A stretch of 64,000 bases of DNA, taken from Pseudomonas sp. IPO3778 (lineage in GTDB: Bacteria > Pseudomonadota > Gammaproteobacteria > Pseudomonadales > Pseudomonadaceae). This document shows positions 17,568 to 27,406 of this stretch, piece after piece. The notes below the pieces were generated by a model. That model saw only the letters and a program-made list of their open reading frames with translations. It had not been told where the DNA came from and did no database searches. The stretch covers positions 134,413 to 198,412 of the forward strand of contig NZ_JACARC010000021.1 in assembly GCF_013386825.1 (NCBI RefSeq). The letters run 5' to 3'. A program made the position numbers and the translations under genes. Numbering within the stretch: the stretch's first letter is position 1; the number at the start of each line of letters is the position of its first letter.

Positions 17568-17805
17568 GATCCAGAATCATCCGGACCATGCGCTGCAGCT
17601 CAGGGTCTTCCGATTCGGCGCGTTCCATGAACCAGCCGAACATGTCCTGATCTTCGCATTCCAGCAGCTTGCGGTAGCAATCGCGGTCGACGTCGTTAAG
17701 GTGCGGATAGACCTCCCTGACAAACGGTACCAGCAACACATCCAGCTCAAGCATGCCACGGCGGCTGTGCCAATAGAGGCGATTGAGTTCTACATCTTCG
17801 ACCAT
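17551..17805 (-). CDS. sdhE: FAD assembly factor SdhE (YgfY/CptB)
   Basis: 84 residues. SdhE promotes covalent flavinylation of succinate dehydrogenase subunit A. The key motif is RRGMLELD (RGxxE) at residues 15-22, and the helical remainder ([18 protein letters not shown]) matches the family. It forms a two-gene unit with the downstream ygfX-like gene and is divergent from ygfZ. Confidence 0.95.
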   Translation of the reverse strand: MVEDVELNRLYWHSRRGMLELDVLLVPFVREVYPHLNDVDRDCYRKLLECEDQDMFGWFMERAESEDPELQRMVRMILDRVQPK

Positions 17806-17944
17806 GGAGCGCTCCTCAAATAGAGCGCAAGTATACAGGCCGATGCTGCCTGGAACAGTCGGCTTTGGTCGGCCATACCGAAACTATCCATTTGCCGGGC
17901 GCCCCTCTATGATGCACCCATGACTTTTTAACCTGCGATGACCC

Positions 17945-18886
17945 ATGGCTGACTCTGCTTTCTTCTGCCCCCTGTCCCACGAAGGCGTTCTCGCCGTCCG
18001 CGGTTCCGACGCTGCCAAGTTCCTCCAGGGACAACTGACCTGCAACCTCAACTACCTGAGTGACACCCAGGCCAGCCTGGGCGCGCGCTGCACGCAAAAA
18101 GGGCGCATGCAGTCGAGCTTCCGCATCCTGCTGCAAGGTGATGGCGTGTTGCTGGCCATGGCCTCTGAGTTGCTGGAGCCGCAACTGGCGGACCTGAAGA
18201 AATACGCCGTGTTCTCCAAATCCAAACTCACCGACGAAAGCGCCGCCTGGGTGCGGTTCGGCGTGTCGCAGGCGGATCCTGTATTGGCCAGCCTCGGCCT
18301 TGAGCTCCCCGCCGAGACCGACAGCGTGGTGCACAGCGACGAGTTGATCGCCATCCGCGTATCGCCAGGCCGCGCCGAACTCTGGGCCCCTGCCGCCCAG
18401 GCCGAAGCCCTGCACAGCCAACTCGCCGCAAAATTGAACGAAGGTGAACTGAACCAGTGGCTGCTGGGCCAGATCCGTGCCGGCATCGGCCAGGTCATGC
18501 CCCAGACCCGCGAACTGTTCATCCCGCAAATGCTCAACCTGCAGGCCGTCGGCGGCGTCAGCTTCAAGAAAGGCTGCTACACCGGCCAGGAAATCGTCGC
18601 GCGCATGCAGTACCTGGGGAAGCTCAAGCGCCGCCTGTATCGCCTGAGCCTGAACGCCGGCGAATTACCGGAGCCTGGCACCCCGCTGTTTTCGCCGACG
18701 CATAACAGCGCCATCGGCGAGGTGGTGATGGCCGCCCGGGCCGGCGAGTTGATTGAACTTCTAGCGGTGCTGCAAGCCGAAGCAGCAGAGAGTGGCGATG
18801 TGCATGTAGGCACGCTGGAAGGCCCGGGCCTGCAGTTGCTCGACCTCCCCTACTCGCTGGACCGTGATCGCGAGATCCAGCGCTGA
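17945..18886 (+). CDS. ygfZ: Folate-dependent Fe-S repair protein YgfZ
   Basis: 313 residues of the GcvT-like fold. YgfZ helps synthesis or repair of some [4Fe-4S] enzymes, for example MiaB, using tetrahydrofolate. The signature KKGCYTGQEIVAR (KGCxxGQE, functional cysteine) is present near residue 215. The N-terminus begins FFCPLSHEGVLAVRGSDAAKFLQGQLT. It is divergent from sdhE and followed 37 bp later by an HDOD gene on the same strand. Confidence 0.95.
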   Translation: MADSAFFCPLSHEGVLAVRGSDAAKFLQGQLTCNLNYLSDTQASLGARCTQKGRMQSSFRILLQGDGVLLAMASELLEPQLADLKKYAVFSKSKLTDESAAWVRFGVSQADPVLASLGLELPAETDSVVHSDELIAIRVSPGRAELWAPAAQAEALHSQLAAKLNEGELNQWLLGQIRAGIGQVMPQTRELFIPQMLNLQAVGGVSFKKGCYTGQEIVARMQYLGKLKRRLYRLSLNAGELPEPGTPLFSPTHNSAIGEVVMAARAGELIELLAVLQAEAAESGDVHVGTLEGPGLQLLDLPYSLDRDREIQR

Positions 18887-18922
18887 TCGTCGTACCTTTT
18901 TGCAACACCCTAGAGATCATGA

Positions 18923-19744
18923 ATGAACAAGCTGGCGGAAAGAGTCCAACAGGCTTTGGTTGTGGCCATCGATAACGATGACCTGGTTCTGCCAACGCTA
19001 CCGGAAGTGGCCCTGAACATTCGTCAGGCCGCCGAAGACCCGGACATCAGCATCAGCCACCTGAGCAAAGTGATCAGCCGTGACACCGCCTTGTCGGCGC
19101 GGTTGATCAAAGTGGTCAATAGCCCGCTGTTGCGCGCCACCCAGGAAGTCACCGACCTGCACACCGCCATCACGCGCCTGGGCACCAACTACAGCAGCAA
19201 CCTGGCGATCGGCCTGGTGATGGAACAAATCTTCCATGCCCGTTCCGACGTGGTCGAACAGAAGATGCGTGATGTCTGGCGGCGCAGCCTGGAAGTGGCG
19301 GGCGTCAGCTATGCGCTGGGTCGCAACCACAGCCAGTTGAAACCTGATCAGGCAGCCCTCGGCGGTTTGGTACACCAGATTGGCGTGCTGCCGATCCTGA
19401 CCTACGCCGAAGATCACTATGAACTGCTGTCAGACCCGGTCAGCCTCAATCACGTGATTGAAAGCATCCACCCGCTGCTGGGGGACAAACTGCTGCAACG
19501 CTGGGACTTCCCGGAAATGCTGGTGAGCCTGCCTGGGCAGTACATGGACCTGGAGCGCGATTCCCAGCGCCTGGACTATATAGACTTGGTGCAGGTCGCC
19601 GTGCTGTATTGCCACCGCGACACCGATCACCCGCTGGCCAGCGTGCCCATAATGGAGCTGCCCGCGATGAAAAAACTGCGGATCGACCCCTACAGCGATA
19701 CCTTGCGCGCCGAGCTGGATGAAGCGCGGTCGATGTTCTACTGA
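18923..19744 (+). CDS. HDOD-domain signalling protein
   Basis: 273 residues, nearly all HDOD domain (LPTLPEVALNIRQAAEDPDISISHLSKVISRDTALSARLIKVVNS is the typical start). HDOD is a HD-GYP relative that lacks the full metal site and usually acts as a protein-interaction module in motility, biofilm and redox signalling. No GGDEF, EAL or receiver domain is attached, so the partner is unknown. It is convergent with the sensor kinase gene, with adjacent stops. Confidence 0.88.
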   Translation: MNKLAERVQQALVVAIDNDDLVLPTLPEVALNIRQAAEDPDISISHLSKVISRDTALSARLIKVVNSPLLRATQEVTDLHTAITRLGTNYSSNLAIGLVMEQIFHARSDVVEQKMRDVWRRSLEVAGVSYALGRNHSQLKPDQAALGGLVHQIGVLPILTYAEDHYELLSDPVSLNHVIESIHPLLGDKLLQRWDFPEMLVSLPGQYMDLERDSQRLDYIDLVQVAVLYCHRDTDHPLASVPIMELPAMKKLRIDPYSDTLRAELDEARSMFY

Positions 19745-21130
19745 TTACCCCGCAATAAAACTGACCCGCACCTTCAACCCCGCCGACTCACCGTCATGCA
19801 AACTGATCTGCGCCAGGTGCGCCCGGCAGATCTCACCGACAATCGCCAGCCCCAAGCCTGAACCCAAGCCCTGCTGACTGCGCCGATAGAAGCGCTCGAA
19901 CACCCGGTCCCGCTCATCCTGCGGAATGCCCGGGCCGTCGTCTTCCACCTCAAGTATGGCCGGCGCCGTGACCCGCAGAATCACGTTGCCTCCCGGTGGC
20001 GTATGGGCCAGAGCGTTGTCCACCAGGTTGCTCAACAACTCGTTCAACAAGGTCGGCTCGCCCCGTAACCACACCGGCTCGTCCGCCTCCAGCGCCAGGG
20101 CCACGCCCCGCGCATGGGCCAGCGGGGCCATGGCCATGCCCAGCTCGCGGGCCAACTGGCTCAAGTCGAGCAATTGCGCGCCGCCTTCGGCAATCGCACG
20201 GGCGCCGTTTTCGATGCGCGCCAGCGAGAGCAATTGATTGGCCAGGTGCGTCAGGCGATCAGTGCCCTGGGCGGCGCTCTCCAGGGTGGTGCGCCAGGTG
20301 GCCGGGTCTTCGGCGCGCAGGCCAAGCTCCAGCCGGGCCTTGAGCGCCGCCAGGGGTGTGCGCAGCTCATGGGCGGCATCGGCAATAAACTGCGCCTGGC
20401 GTTCGAACTGCCCGCGCAGGCGTTCGGTGAAATGGTTGAGGGAGCGCACCAGCGGGCCCAACTCATGCTGCACTTCCACCAGCGGCAAGGGCCGCAAGTC
20501 ATCCGGCTGGCGCTCCTCTACCGCGGTACGCAAGCGCTCCAGCGGCCGCAGGGCCGCACTCACGGCAAAGAACACCAACAACAACGCACCAATGGCCAGC
20601 ATTCCCAGGCGCAGCAGGGTATCGGCCATCAGGCTGCGGGCCATGGCGACTCGCGCCTCATCGGTTTCGGCCACGCGAATTTCCGCCATGCCGTTCATGT
20701 TCGGTTCGGACACCGCCTTGAGCAGGCTGACCACCCGCACGTTCTGCCCCTGATACTTGGCGTTATAGAAGCGTGCCAGCGCCGGATAGTCATCGGTGCG
20801 CGGCGTACCCGGTGGCGGGCCCGGCAGGTGTTCGTAGCCGGAAATCAGCTTCTGCTGAATATCGTTAACCTGATAGTAAATACGCCCGGCGCTGTCATAC
20901 GCGAAAGTATCCAGCGCCACGTAGGGCACATCGGCACTCAAGGTGCCGTCGCGGTTGGACACGCCGGCGGCGATGGTCCGTGCCGACGCCAGCAGCGTGC
21001 GGTCGTAAGCCGTGTCCGCCGCCTCGCGCCCATTCCAGTAAGCGCTCAAGCCACTGGCGATCATCAGCACCACCAGCAGCAGCGCCAGGTTCCACAGCAG
21101 GCGCCAACGCAGGCTGCTGGGCTTATGCAT
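19745..21130 (-). CDS. tctE: Sensor histidine kinase (TctE-like)
   Basis: 461 residues. Two membrane helices (RLLWNLALLLVVLMIASGLSAYW at 10-32; LLRLGMLAIGALLLVFFAVSAAL near 172-194) bracket a periplasmic sensor of the 2CSK type. The cytoplasmic part has the H-box FIADAAHELRTPLAAL, N-box LLSNLVDNALAHT, and G boxes VEDDGPGIP and GSGLGLAIVGEI. It overlaps its response regulator by 8 bp. Proximity to oprD-tctCBA points to tricarboxylate sensing, as for TctDE. Confidence 0.88.
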   Translation of the reverse strand: MHKPSSLRWRLLWNLALLLVVLMIASGLSAYWNGREAADTAYDRTLLASARTIAAGVSNRDGTLSADVPYVALDTFAYDSAGRIYYQVNDIQQKLISGYEHLPGPPPGTPRTDDYPALARFYNAKYQGQNVRVVSLLKAVSEPNMNGMAEIRVAETDEARVAMARSLMADTLLRLGMLAIGALLLVFFAVSAALRPLERLRTAVEERQPDDLRPLPLVEVQHELGPLVRSLNHFTERLRGQFERQAQFIADAAHELRTPLAALKARLELGLRAEDPATWRTTLESAAQGTDRLTHLANQLLSLARIENGARAIAEGGAQLLDLSQLARELGMAMAPLAHARGVALALEADEPVWLRGEPTLLNELLSNLVDNALAHTPPGGNVILRVTAPAILEVEDDGPGIPQDERDRVFERFYRRSQQGLGSGLGLAIVGEICRAHLAQISLHDGESAGLKVRVSFIAG

Positions 21131-21794
21131 CGCGGGATTCCAGCAGGTACCCCAGGCCACGGAAGGTGACGATGGCCACAGGCTGGCCATCGAGTTTCTT
21201 GCGCAGGCGGTGCACGTAGATTTCGATGGCATCGGGGCTGGCTTCTTCATCCAGGCCGAACACCTGGGAGGCCAGTTGCTCCTTGCTCATCACCCGGCCG
21301 GGGCGGGCGATCAGCGCCTCAAGCACCGCCTGCTCGCGGGAGGTCAGGGTCAGCAGTTCACCCCCCAGGGTGAAACGCCGCGTATCGAGGTCGTAAATCA
21401 GCACGCCACACGCCTGCTGCCGCTCACCGCCCAGCACGCTGCGACGCAGCAGCGCCTTGACCCGCGCTTCCAGCTCGGTCAGCTCAAACGGCTTGGCCAG
21501 GTAGTCGTCCGCCCCCAGGTTGAGGCCATGCACGCGGTCCTTCACATCGCTGCGGGCGGTCAACATCAACACCGGCAGATTTTTCCCACGGGCCCGCAAG
21601 CGCGCCAACACCTCAAAACCGTCCATGCGTGGCAACCCCACATCGAGGATCGCCACCGCGTATTCCTCGCTGCTCAAGGCCAGGTCTGCGGCCACGCCAT
21701 CGTGCAGCACATCGACCGTCAAACCCGTGCTCTTGAGCGCCTGGGCGACGCTTTCGGCCAGTTGCAAATGGTCTTCGACCAGAAGGACACGCAT
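21123..21794 (-). CDS. tctD: OmpR-family response regulator (TctD-like)
   Basis: 223 residues. The receiver domain has the phospho-acceptor Asp in AILDVGLPRMDG, Thr/Ser in LMLTARSD and Lys in YLAKPFELTEL; the C-terminal winged helix (FTLGGELLTLTSREQAVLEALI; DAIEIYVHRLRKKL) binds DNA. It is divergent from the OprD-type porin and the TTT transporter genes across a 236-bp intergenic region, the expected place for its target promoter. Confidence 0.9.
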   Translation of the reverse strand: MRVLLVEDHLQLAESVAQALKSTGLTVDVLHDGVAADLALSSEEYAVAILDVGLPRMDGFEVLARLRARGKNLPVLMLTARSDVKDRVHGLNLGADDYLAKPFELTELEARVKALLRRSVLGGERQQACGVLIYDLDTRRFTLGGELLTLTSREQAVLEALIARPGRVMSKEQLASQVFGLDEEASPDAIEIYVHRLRKKLDGQPVAIVTFRGLGYLLESRDA

Positions 21795-22030
21795 GGGTTT
21801 TTACCTCGTTCGGGGGTGGTCGGTGCCACGCTTTGCCGGGGAGTTTACAGGCGCCACCTGCGCTGTGAAGCCCGAAAACATTGAAAGGCGACTGAAAGGT
21901 TAGTGAAAGCTTCACCCTTTAGCATCCAACCACGGTGGGTTTCGCCTGCCGAGCTATTTCACCGATAGCGCCCGAAAAACGCCTCGAAGCGTTTTCGCCA
22001 AAATAAGAACAATAACGGAGTACACCCACG

Positions 22031-23311
22031 ATGCTGCGCACACAGCCGCCTGCTCGTTCTTCTCGTTTCACCCAGACCGCCCTTGCCAGTGCCGCCGCCC
22101 TTGCCGGTTTTTCGCCCGCAGGCCACGCCGCGTTTTTCGAGGACAGCAGCGCCACCCTCGAAACCCGCAACATGTACTTCAACCGCGACTTTCGCGACGG
22201 CACCAGCGCCCAACAATCCAAGCGCGACGAATGGGCCCAGGGCTTCATGCTCAACCTGCAATCGGGCTACACCGACGGCACCGTCGGCTTTGGCGTGGAT
22301 GCGCTGGGCATGCTCGGGGTCAAGCTCGACTCCAGCCCCGACCGCACCGGCACCGGCCTGCTGCCCACCCATGATGACGGCCGCGCCGCCAACGAATACT
22401 CCAAACTCGGCCTGACCGGCAAAGTGAAGATCTCCGCCACGGAGCTGAAAATCGGCGCGCTGATCCCCGAACTGCCGATCCTCAAGCCCAACGACGGGCG
22501 CATCCTGCCGCAGACGTTTGAAGGCGGCCTGTTGAGTTCCAAGGAATTCAAGAACCTGGTGTTCACCGGCGGGCGCCTGAACAAGGCCAAGGACCGCGAC
22601 GACACCAACTACGAAGACATCGGCCTCAACAACAAGAACAGCCGCTTCCTCAGCGGCGCCACCGGCAAGCATTTCGACTTCGGTGGCGTGGACTACAAGT
22701 TCGCCGACAAGATCACCGGCAGCTACCACTTCGCCCAACTCGACGACGTGTACCGCCAGCACTTCCTCGGCCTGGTGGCCTCGCGTCCGATGGGCCCGGG
22801 TACCTTCGGCGCCGACCTGCGCCTGGCCGTCAGCGATGACACCGGTGCAGCCCGCGGCGGCAAGATCGACAACACCTCCCTCAACGGCCTCTTCAGCTAT
22901 GCCCTCAATGGCCATAAGCTCAGCGCCGGCTACCAGCACATGTCCGGCGACAGCGCCTTTCCCTATGTGGATGGCAGCGACCCGTACCTGGTCAACTTCG
23001 TGCAGATCAACGACTTTGCCGGTGCCGAAGAACGCTCCTGGCAAGCACGCTACGACTACGACTTCGCCAAACTGGGAATTCCCGGCCTGAGTTTCATGAG
23101 CCGTTACCTGTCGGGTGACAACATCAAGCTCAAGAACGGCGAGACCGGCAAGGAGTGGGAACGCAACAGCGAGATTCGCTACGTGGTGCAAAGTGGCACC
23201 TTCAAGGACGTGGCCGTGCGCCTGCGCAATGCCACCTACCGTTCCAACTATTCGGCCCGTGATGCGGATGAAGTGCGTTTGCTGGTGAGCTACAGCGTCG
23301 CCCTTTGGTAA
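22031..23311 (+). CDS. OprD-family outer membrane porin (tricarboxylate type, OpdH-like)
   Basis: 426 residues. The signal peptide ends near GHA-AFFEDS. The barrel of this family starts with DSSATLETRNMYFNRDFRDG and ends with an aromatic residue (VSYSVALW), needed for BAM recognition. OprD porins are substrate-specific 18-strand channels for amino acids or carboxylates. The next three genes encode a TTT transporter and the flanking regulators are TctDE-like, so citrate or other tricarboxylates are the likely solutes. Confidence 0.9.
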   Translation: MLRTQPPARSSRFTQTALASAAALAGFSPAGHAAFFEDSSATLETRNMYFNRDFRDGTSAQQSKRDEWAQGFMLNLQSGYTDGTVGFGVDALGMLGVKLDSSPDRTGTGLLPTHDDGRAANEYSKLGLTGKVKISATELKIGALIPELPILKPNDGRILPQTFEGGLLSSKEFKNLVFTGGRLNKAKDRDDTNYEDIGLNNKNSRFLSGATGKHFDFGGVDYKFADKITGSYHFAQLDDVYRQHFLGLVASRPMGPGTFGADLRLAVSDDTGAARGGKIDNTSLNGLFSYALNGHKLSAGYQHMSGDSAFPYVDGSDPYLVNFVQINDFAGAEERSWQARYDYDFAKLGIPGLSFMSRYLSGDNIKLKNGETGKEWERNSEIRYVVQSGTFKDVAVRLRNATYRSNYSARDADEVRLLVSYSVALW

Positions 23312-23345
23312 CAGCAACCTCATAACAACAATGATGGAGATGAAC

Positions 23346-24332
23346 ATGACCCTTTCACTGCGTAAATTCGCCCTCGCGGCCGGCTGCATGCTGTTCGCAG
23401 GCCAACTGCTGGCGGCTGATGGCGAGCCCAAGCGCCCGGAATGCATCGCCCCGGCTTCCCCGGGCGGTGGTTTTGACCTGACCTGCAAACTGGCGCAAAG
23501 CGCGCTGGTCAACGAGAAGTTGCTGAGCAAGCCGATGCGCGTGACCTACATGCCGGGTGGCGTAGGCGCGGTGGCCTACAACGCGGTGGTCGCCCAGCGC
23601 CCGGCAGACGCCGGCACCTTGGTGGCGTGGTCCAGCGGTTCGCTGTTGAACCTGGCCCAGGGCAAATTCGGCCGCTTCGATGAAGACGCCGTGCGCTGGC
23701 TCGCCGCCGTCGGTACCAGCTACGGTGCCATCGCCGTGAAAAGCGATTCGCCCTACAAAAACCTCGACGATCTTGTTCAAGCGTTGAAGAAAGATCCGAG
23801 CAAAGTGGTGATCGGCTCCGGCGGCACCGTCGGCAGCCAGGACTGGATGCAAACCGCGCTGATCGCCAAGGCCGCCGGGATCAACCCCCGTGACCTGCGC
23901 TACGTGGCACTGGAAGGCGGTGGTGAAATTGTCACGGCCTTGATGGGCGGCCACATTCAGGTGGGCAGCACCGATATTTCCGACTCCATGCCCCATATCC
24001 AGAGCGGTGACATGCGCCTGCTGGCGGTGTTCTCCGAAGAGCGTCTGGACGAGCCGGAAATGAAGAACATTCCGACCGCCAAGGAGCAAGGCTACAACAT
24101 CGTCTGGCCCGTGGTTCGTGGCTTCTACCTCGGGCCAAAAGTCAGCGATGAAGACTACGCCTGGTGGAAAGCCGCCTTTGACAAACTGCTGGCTTCCGAC
24201 GAGTTCGCCAAGCTGCGAAACCAGCGCGAGTTGTTCCCGTTCGCCATGACCGGCCCGGAGCTCGACACCTACGTGAAGAAACAGGTGGCTGACTACAAAG
24301 TGCTGGCCAAAGAGTTCGGCCTGATCCAGTAA
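23346..24332 (+). CDS. tctC: Tripartite tricarboxylate transporter, periplasmic substrate-binding protein
   Basis: 328 residues of the Bug/TctC family. The signal peptide (MTLSLRKFALAAGCMLFAGQLLA) is followed by PECIAPASPGGGFDLTCKL, the typical ligand-loop start, and later GGTVGSQDWMQTALIAKAAG. It captures the substrate for TctBA. Four in-frame ATGs cluster at the start; the one at 23346 has GGAG at six bases and the cleanest signal peptide. Confidence 0.93.
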   Translation: MTLSLRKFALAAGCMLFAGQLLAADGEPKRPECIAPASPGGGFDLTCKLAQSALVNEKLLSKPMRVTYMPGGVGAVAYNAVVAQRPADAGTLVAWSSGSLLNLAQGKFGRFDEDAVRWLAAVGTSYGAIAVKSDSPYKNLDDLVQALKKDPSKVVIGSGGTVGSQDWMQTALIAKAAGINPRDLRYVALEGGGEIVTALMGGHIQVGSTDISDSMPHIQSGDMRLLAVFSEERLDEPEMKNIPTAKEQGYNIVWPVVRGFYLGPKVSDEDYAWWKAAFDKLLASDEFAKLRNQRELFPFAMTGPELDTYVKKQVADYKVLAKEFGLIQ

Positions 24333-24392
24333 TCGCCCCTTGTTCGCGCGGCCACGCCCTTGCGCATCAGGGGCGTGGCCCAGGAGTTTTCC

Positions 24393-24851
24393 ATGCTCTT
24401 ACAACGCATTTTTTGTGCCGCGCTGTTGCTGGCCTGTGCCGGCCTGGCGCTGATGGCGTGGCCGTATCACGCGTCATTTTCCTACGAACCCGTAGGACCC
24501 CGGGCCTACCCGCTGCTGATGCTCGGGCTGATGAGCCTGGCGCTGATCTACATGCTGTTTCGTCCGCAAGCGACCAAACACACCGAGGAAGAACCCGCGC
24601 TGGATCGCCCGACGCTGATCAAGATCGGCCTCTGCGTGCTGCTGTTGCTGGTGTTTGCCGGCACCTTTGAATCCCTGGGTTTCATCCTCAGCAGCATGCT
24701 GATCGGTATTCCGATGGCACGGCTGTATGGCGGCCGCTGGTTGCCTGGTGCGGTGATCATCACCTTGATGAGCGTCGGCCTTTATCTGTTGTTCGATAAA
24801 GCCATGGACGTACCGCTACCCCTCGGTCTGCTCGACGTACTGGAGAACTGA
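24393..24851 (+). CDS. tctB: Tripartite tricarboxylate transporter, small membrane subunit
   Basis: 152 residues with four membrane helices (IFCAALLLACAGLALMAW; LLMLGLMSLALIYMLF; IGLCVLLLLVFAGTFESLGF; GAVIITLMSVGLYLLF), matching TctB. The VGPRAYPLLM stretch after helix 1 is a family signature. The start at 24393 follows CAGGAG. The stop is 1 bp before the tctA start codon. Confidence 0.92.
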   Translation: MLLQRIFCAALLLACAGLALMAWPYHASFSYEPVGPRAYPLLMLGLMSLALIYMLFRPQATKHTEEEPALDRPTLIKIGLCVLLLLVFAGTFESLGFILSSMLIGIPMARLYGGRWLPGAVIITLMSVGLYLLFDKAMDVPLPLGLLDVLEN

Positions 24852-24852
24852 T

Positions 24853-26367
24853 ATGGATACGCTTGGCTATTTGGGCCAGGGCTTCGGCGTTGCGCTGACC
24901 CCTTACAACCTGGTGACCGCACTGTGCGGCACCCTGATCGGCACCGTGGTCGGCCTGTTGCCGGGCCTGGGCCCGATCAACGGCGTGGCGCTGCTGATCC
25001 CCATCGCTTTCGCCCTCGGGCTGCCGCCTGAGTCGGCGCTGATCTTGCTGGCGGCCGTGTACCTGGGCTGCGAATACGGCGGGCGTATCAGCTCGATCCT
25101 GCTGAACATTCCGGGCGAAGCCTCCACCGTGATGACCACCCTCGACGGCTACCCGATGGCCCGTAAAGGCCTGGCGGGCGTGGCGTTGTCGCTGTCGGCA
25201 TGGAGTTCATTCATCGGCGCGTTTATCGCCACCTGCGGCATGGTGATGTTCGCCCCGCTGCTGGCGAAATGGGCGATTGCCTTCGGCCCGGCGGAATATT
25301 TCGTCCTGATGGTGTTTGCAATTGTCTGCCTGGGCGGCATGGCCGGTGACAAGCCACTGAAAACCTTTGTGGCGGCGCTGATCGGCCTGTTCCTGTCAGC
25401 GGTGGGTATCGACGCCAACAGCGGCGTGTACCGTTTTACCGGGGACAACATTCACCTGACCGACGGCATCCAATTCGTGGTGCTGGTGCTGGGCCTGTTC
25501 TCCATCAGCGAGATCCTGTTGCTGCTGGAAAAAACCCACCACGGCCAGGAAGCCGTCAAGGCCACCGGGCGCATGATGTTCAACTTCAAGGAAGCTTCGT
25601 CGGTGTTCGTGGTGAACATCCGCTGTGGCGTACTGGGTTTCATCATGGGCGTGCTGCCGGGTGCCGGTGCTACGTTGGCGAGTGCCGTGGCCTACATGAC
25701 CGAGAAACGTATCGCGGGTGCCAGCGGCGAATTCGGCAAGGGTGACAAGCGCGGCCTGGCGGCGCCGGAAACCGCCATCGGCGCGGCGGCCTGCGGTGCC
25801 TTGGTGCCGATGCTGACCCTCGGTGTACCGGGCTCCGGCACCACGGCGGTGATGATCGGCGCGCTGTCGCTGTACAACATCACCCCCGGCCCGCTGCTGT
25901 TCCAACAACAACCGGACATTGTCTGGGGCCTGATCGCCTCGTTGTTTATCGCCAACATCATGCTGGTGATCCTCAACATCCCGATGATCCGCATCTTCAC
26001 CCGCATCCTCGCGGTGCCGAACTGGGCACTGGTGCCGGTAATCGCCATCATCACCGCGATCGGTGTGTACGCGGTTCACGCCACCACCTTCGACCTGTTC
26101 CTGATGATCGGCATCGGTATCTTCGGCTACATCCTGCGCAAGCTGGATTTCCCGCTGTCGCCGGTACTGCTGGGCTTTATCCTCGGTGGCTTGATGGAAC
26201 AGAACCTGCGTCGTGCGCTGTCGATTTCCAACGGCGAATTGCAGATCCTCTGGTCCAGCCCGATCACCTTCGGCGTGTGGGTACTGACGGCTCTTATGCT
26301 GCTGATGCCGATCCTGCGTATCTGGCGCAAGCGTTCCCTGCAGCGTCGTGCCGTGGCCGATGTCTGA
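24853..26367 (+). CDS. tctA: Tripartite tricarboxylate transporter, large membrane subunit
   Basis: 504 residues, about 12 membrane helices. The family signature GTLIGTVVGLLPGLGPINGVA near residue 35 and the related GVLGFIMGVLPGAGATLAS in the second half are the two inverted-repeat motifs of TctA. CEYGGRISSILLNIPGEAST is also typical. It carries the ion-coupled translocation step. The AbrB-family gene overlaps its last 8 bases. Confidence 0.95.
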   Translation: MDTLGYLGQGFGVALTPYNLVTALCGTLIGTVVGLLPGLGPINGVALLIPIAFALGLPPESALILLAAVYLGCEYGGRISSILLNIPGEASTVMTTLDGYPMARKGLAGVALSLSAWSSFIGAFIATCGMVMFAPLLAKWAIAFGPAEYFVLMVFAIVCLGGMAGDKPLKTFVAALIGLFLSAVGIDANSGVYRFTGDNIHLTDGIQFVVLVLGLFSISEILLLLEKTHHGQEAVKATGRMMFNFKEASSVFVVNIRCGVLGFIMGVLPGAGATLASAVAYMTEKRIAGASGEFGKGDKRGLAAPETAIGAAACGALVPMLTLGVPGSGTTAVMIGALSLYNITPGPLLFQQQPDIVWGLIASLFIANIMLVILNIPMIRIFTRILAVPNWALVPVIAIITAIGVYAVHATTFDLFLMIGIGIFGYILRKLDFPLSPVLLGFILGGLMEQNLRRALSISNGELQILWSSPITFGVWVLTALMLLMPILRIWRKRSLQRRAVADV

Positions 26368-27397
26368 GGCCACGTTTAAAAACTGGTGGGCAACACCGCT
26401 GGTCGGTCTGCTGGGCGGTTACCTCGCCAGCCAGATCGGCTGGCCACTGCCGTATATGGTCGGCTCGTTGCTGGCGATCATCCTTGTGCGCTGCCTCACA
26501 CCCTGGCAGCTCGCAGAAATTCCTGGCGGCCGCAAATGCGGCCAATGGGTGGTGGGCATCGGCATCGGCCTGCACTTCACCCCGGTGGTGATCGAGCAGG
26601 TGATGAGCCACTTCGGTTTGATCTTCTTCGGTGCACTGGTCACCAGCCTCTCCAGCGTTGTGGGGGTGTGGTTGATGCGCCGCAGTGGTGAAGACCGCGC
26701 CACGGCTTTTTTCTCCAGCATGCCGGGTGGGTCCGGCGAGATGGTCAACCTCGGCGCACGCAATGGCGCGGTGCTCAGCCGTGTCGCGGCGGGGCAGAGT
26801 TTGCGGGTGTTGGTGGTGGTGCTGTGTGTGCCGGCGGCCTTCAAGTATGTGCTCGGTGAAGGGGCGCCGCAGTTTCATCCGGCGAATGTCGACTGGGCGT
26901 GGCTGGCGGTGCTGTTTCCCGTCGGCGCGCTGGTCGCCTGGGGCTGGCAGCGCTTGCGCCAGCCGAACCCGTGGCTGTTCGGGCCGTTGCTGGTCAGTGC
27001 CGCCGTCAGCATTACCTGGGACTTGCACATCGGCCTGCCCGACGGTGGCAGCCAGATCGGCCAATGGCTGATCGGCAGTGGGTTGGGCTGCCACTTCAAC
27101 CGGCAGTTCTTCCGGCGTGCGCCGTTGTTCATGGGCCGGACCTTGATCGGAACCGCGTTGACCATGTTGATCGCGACGCTGGCGGCGGTGGGTTTGAGTG
27201 CCCTCACGCAACTGGACCTGCGCTCATTGACGTTGGGCATGATGCCCGGCGGGATTGCGGAAATGAGCCTCACGGCAGAAACCTTGCAACTGTCGGTACC
27301 GCTGGTGACCGCGATGCAGGTGATGCGTTTGTTGTTTGTGTTGTTCCTGGCGGAGCCGTTATTTCGCCACTGGAACCGACAGCCAGACAAGGTTTGA
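26360..27397 (+). CDS. AbrB-family (AimA/YgdQ-like) integral membrane protein
   Basis: 345 residues with around nine hydrophobic helices in two related halves: PLVGLLGGYLASQIGWPLPYMVGSLL in the first, and MGRTLIGTALTMLIATLAAVGL in the second. GMMPGGIAEMSLTAE and SMPGGSGEMVNLGARNGA are the duplicated signature. Databases often mislabel it ammonia monooxygenase; the true function is unknown. The start overlaps tctA, so it is co-translated with the transporter and may share a role in carboxylate movement. Confidence 0.85.
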   Translation: MSEATFKNWWATPLVGLLGGYLASQIGWPLPYMVGSLLAIILVRCLTPWQLAEIPGGRKCGQWVVGIGIGLHFTPVVIEQVMSHFGLIFFGALVTSLSSVVGVWLMRRSGEDRATAFFSSMPGGSGEMVNLGARNGAVLSRVAAGQSLRVLVVVLCVPAAFKYVLGEGAPQFHPANVDWAWLAVLFPVGALVAWGWQRLRQPNPWLFGPLLVSAAVSITWDLHIGLPDGGSQIGQWLIGSGLGCHFNRQFFRRAPLFMGRTLIGTALTMLIATLAAVGLSALTQLDLRSLTLGMMPGGIAEMSLTAETLQLSVPLVTAMQVMRLLFVLFLAEPLFRHWNRQPDKV

Positions 27398-27406
27398 AGC
27401 CATACA

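Noticed and set aside
21959..23530. 523-residue frame antisense to the OprD porin
   Set aside because: Shadow of the porin and tctC start; composition is unlike a natural protein.
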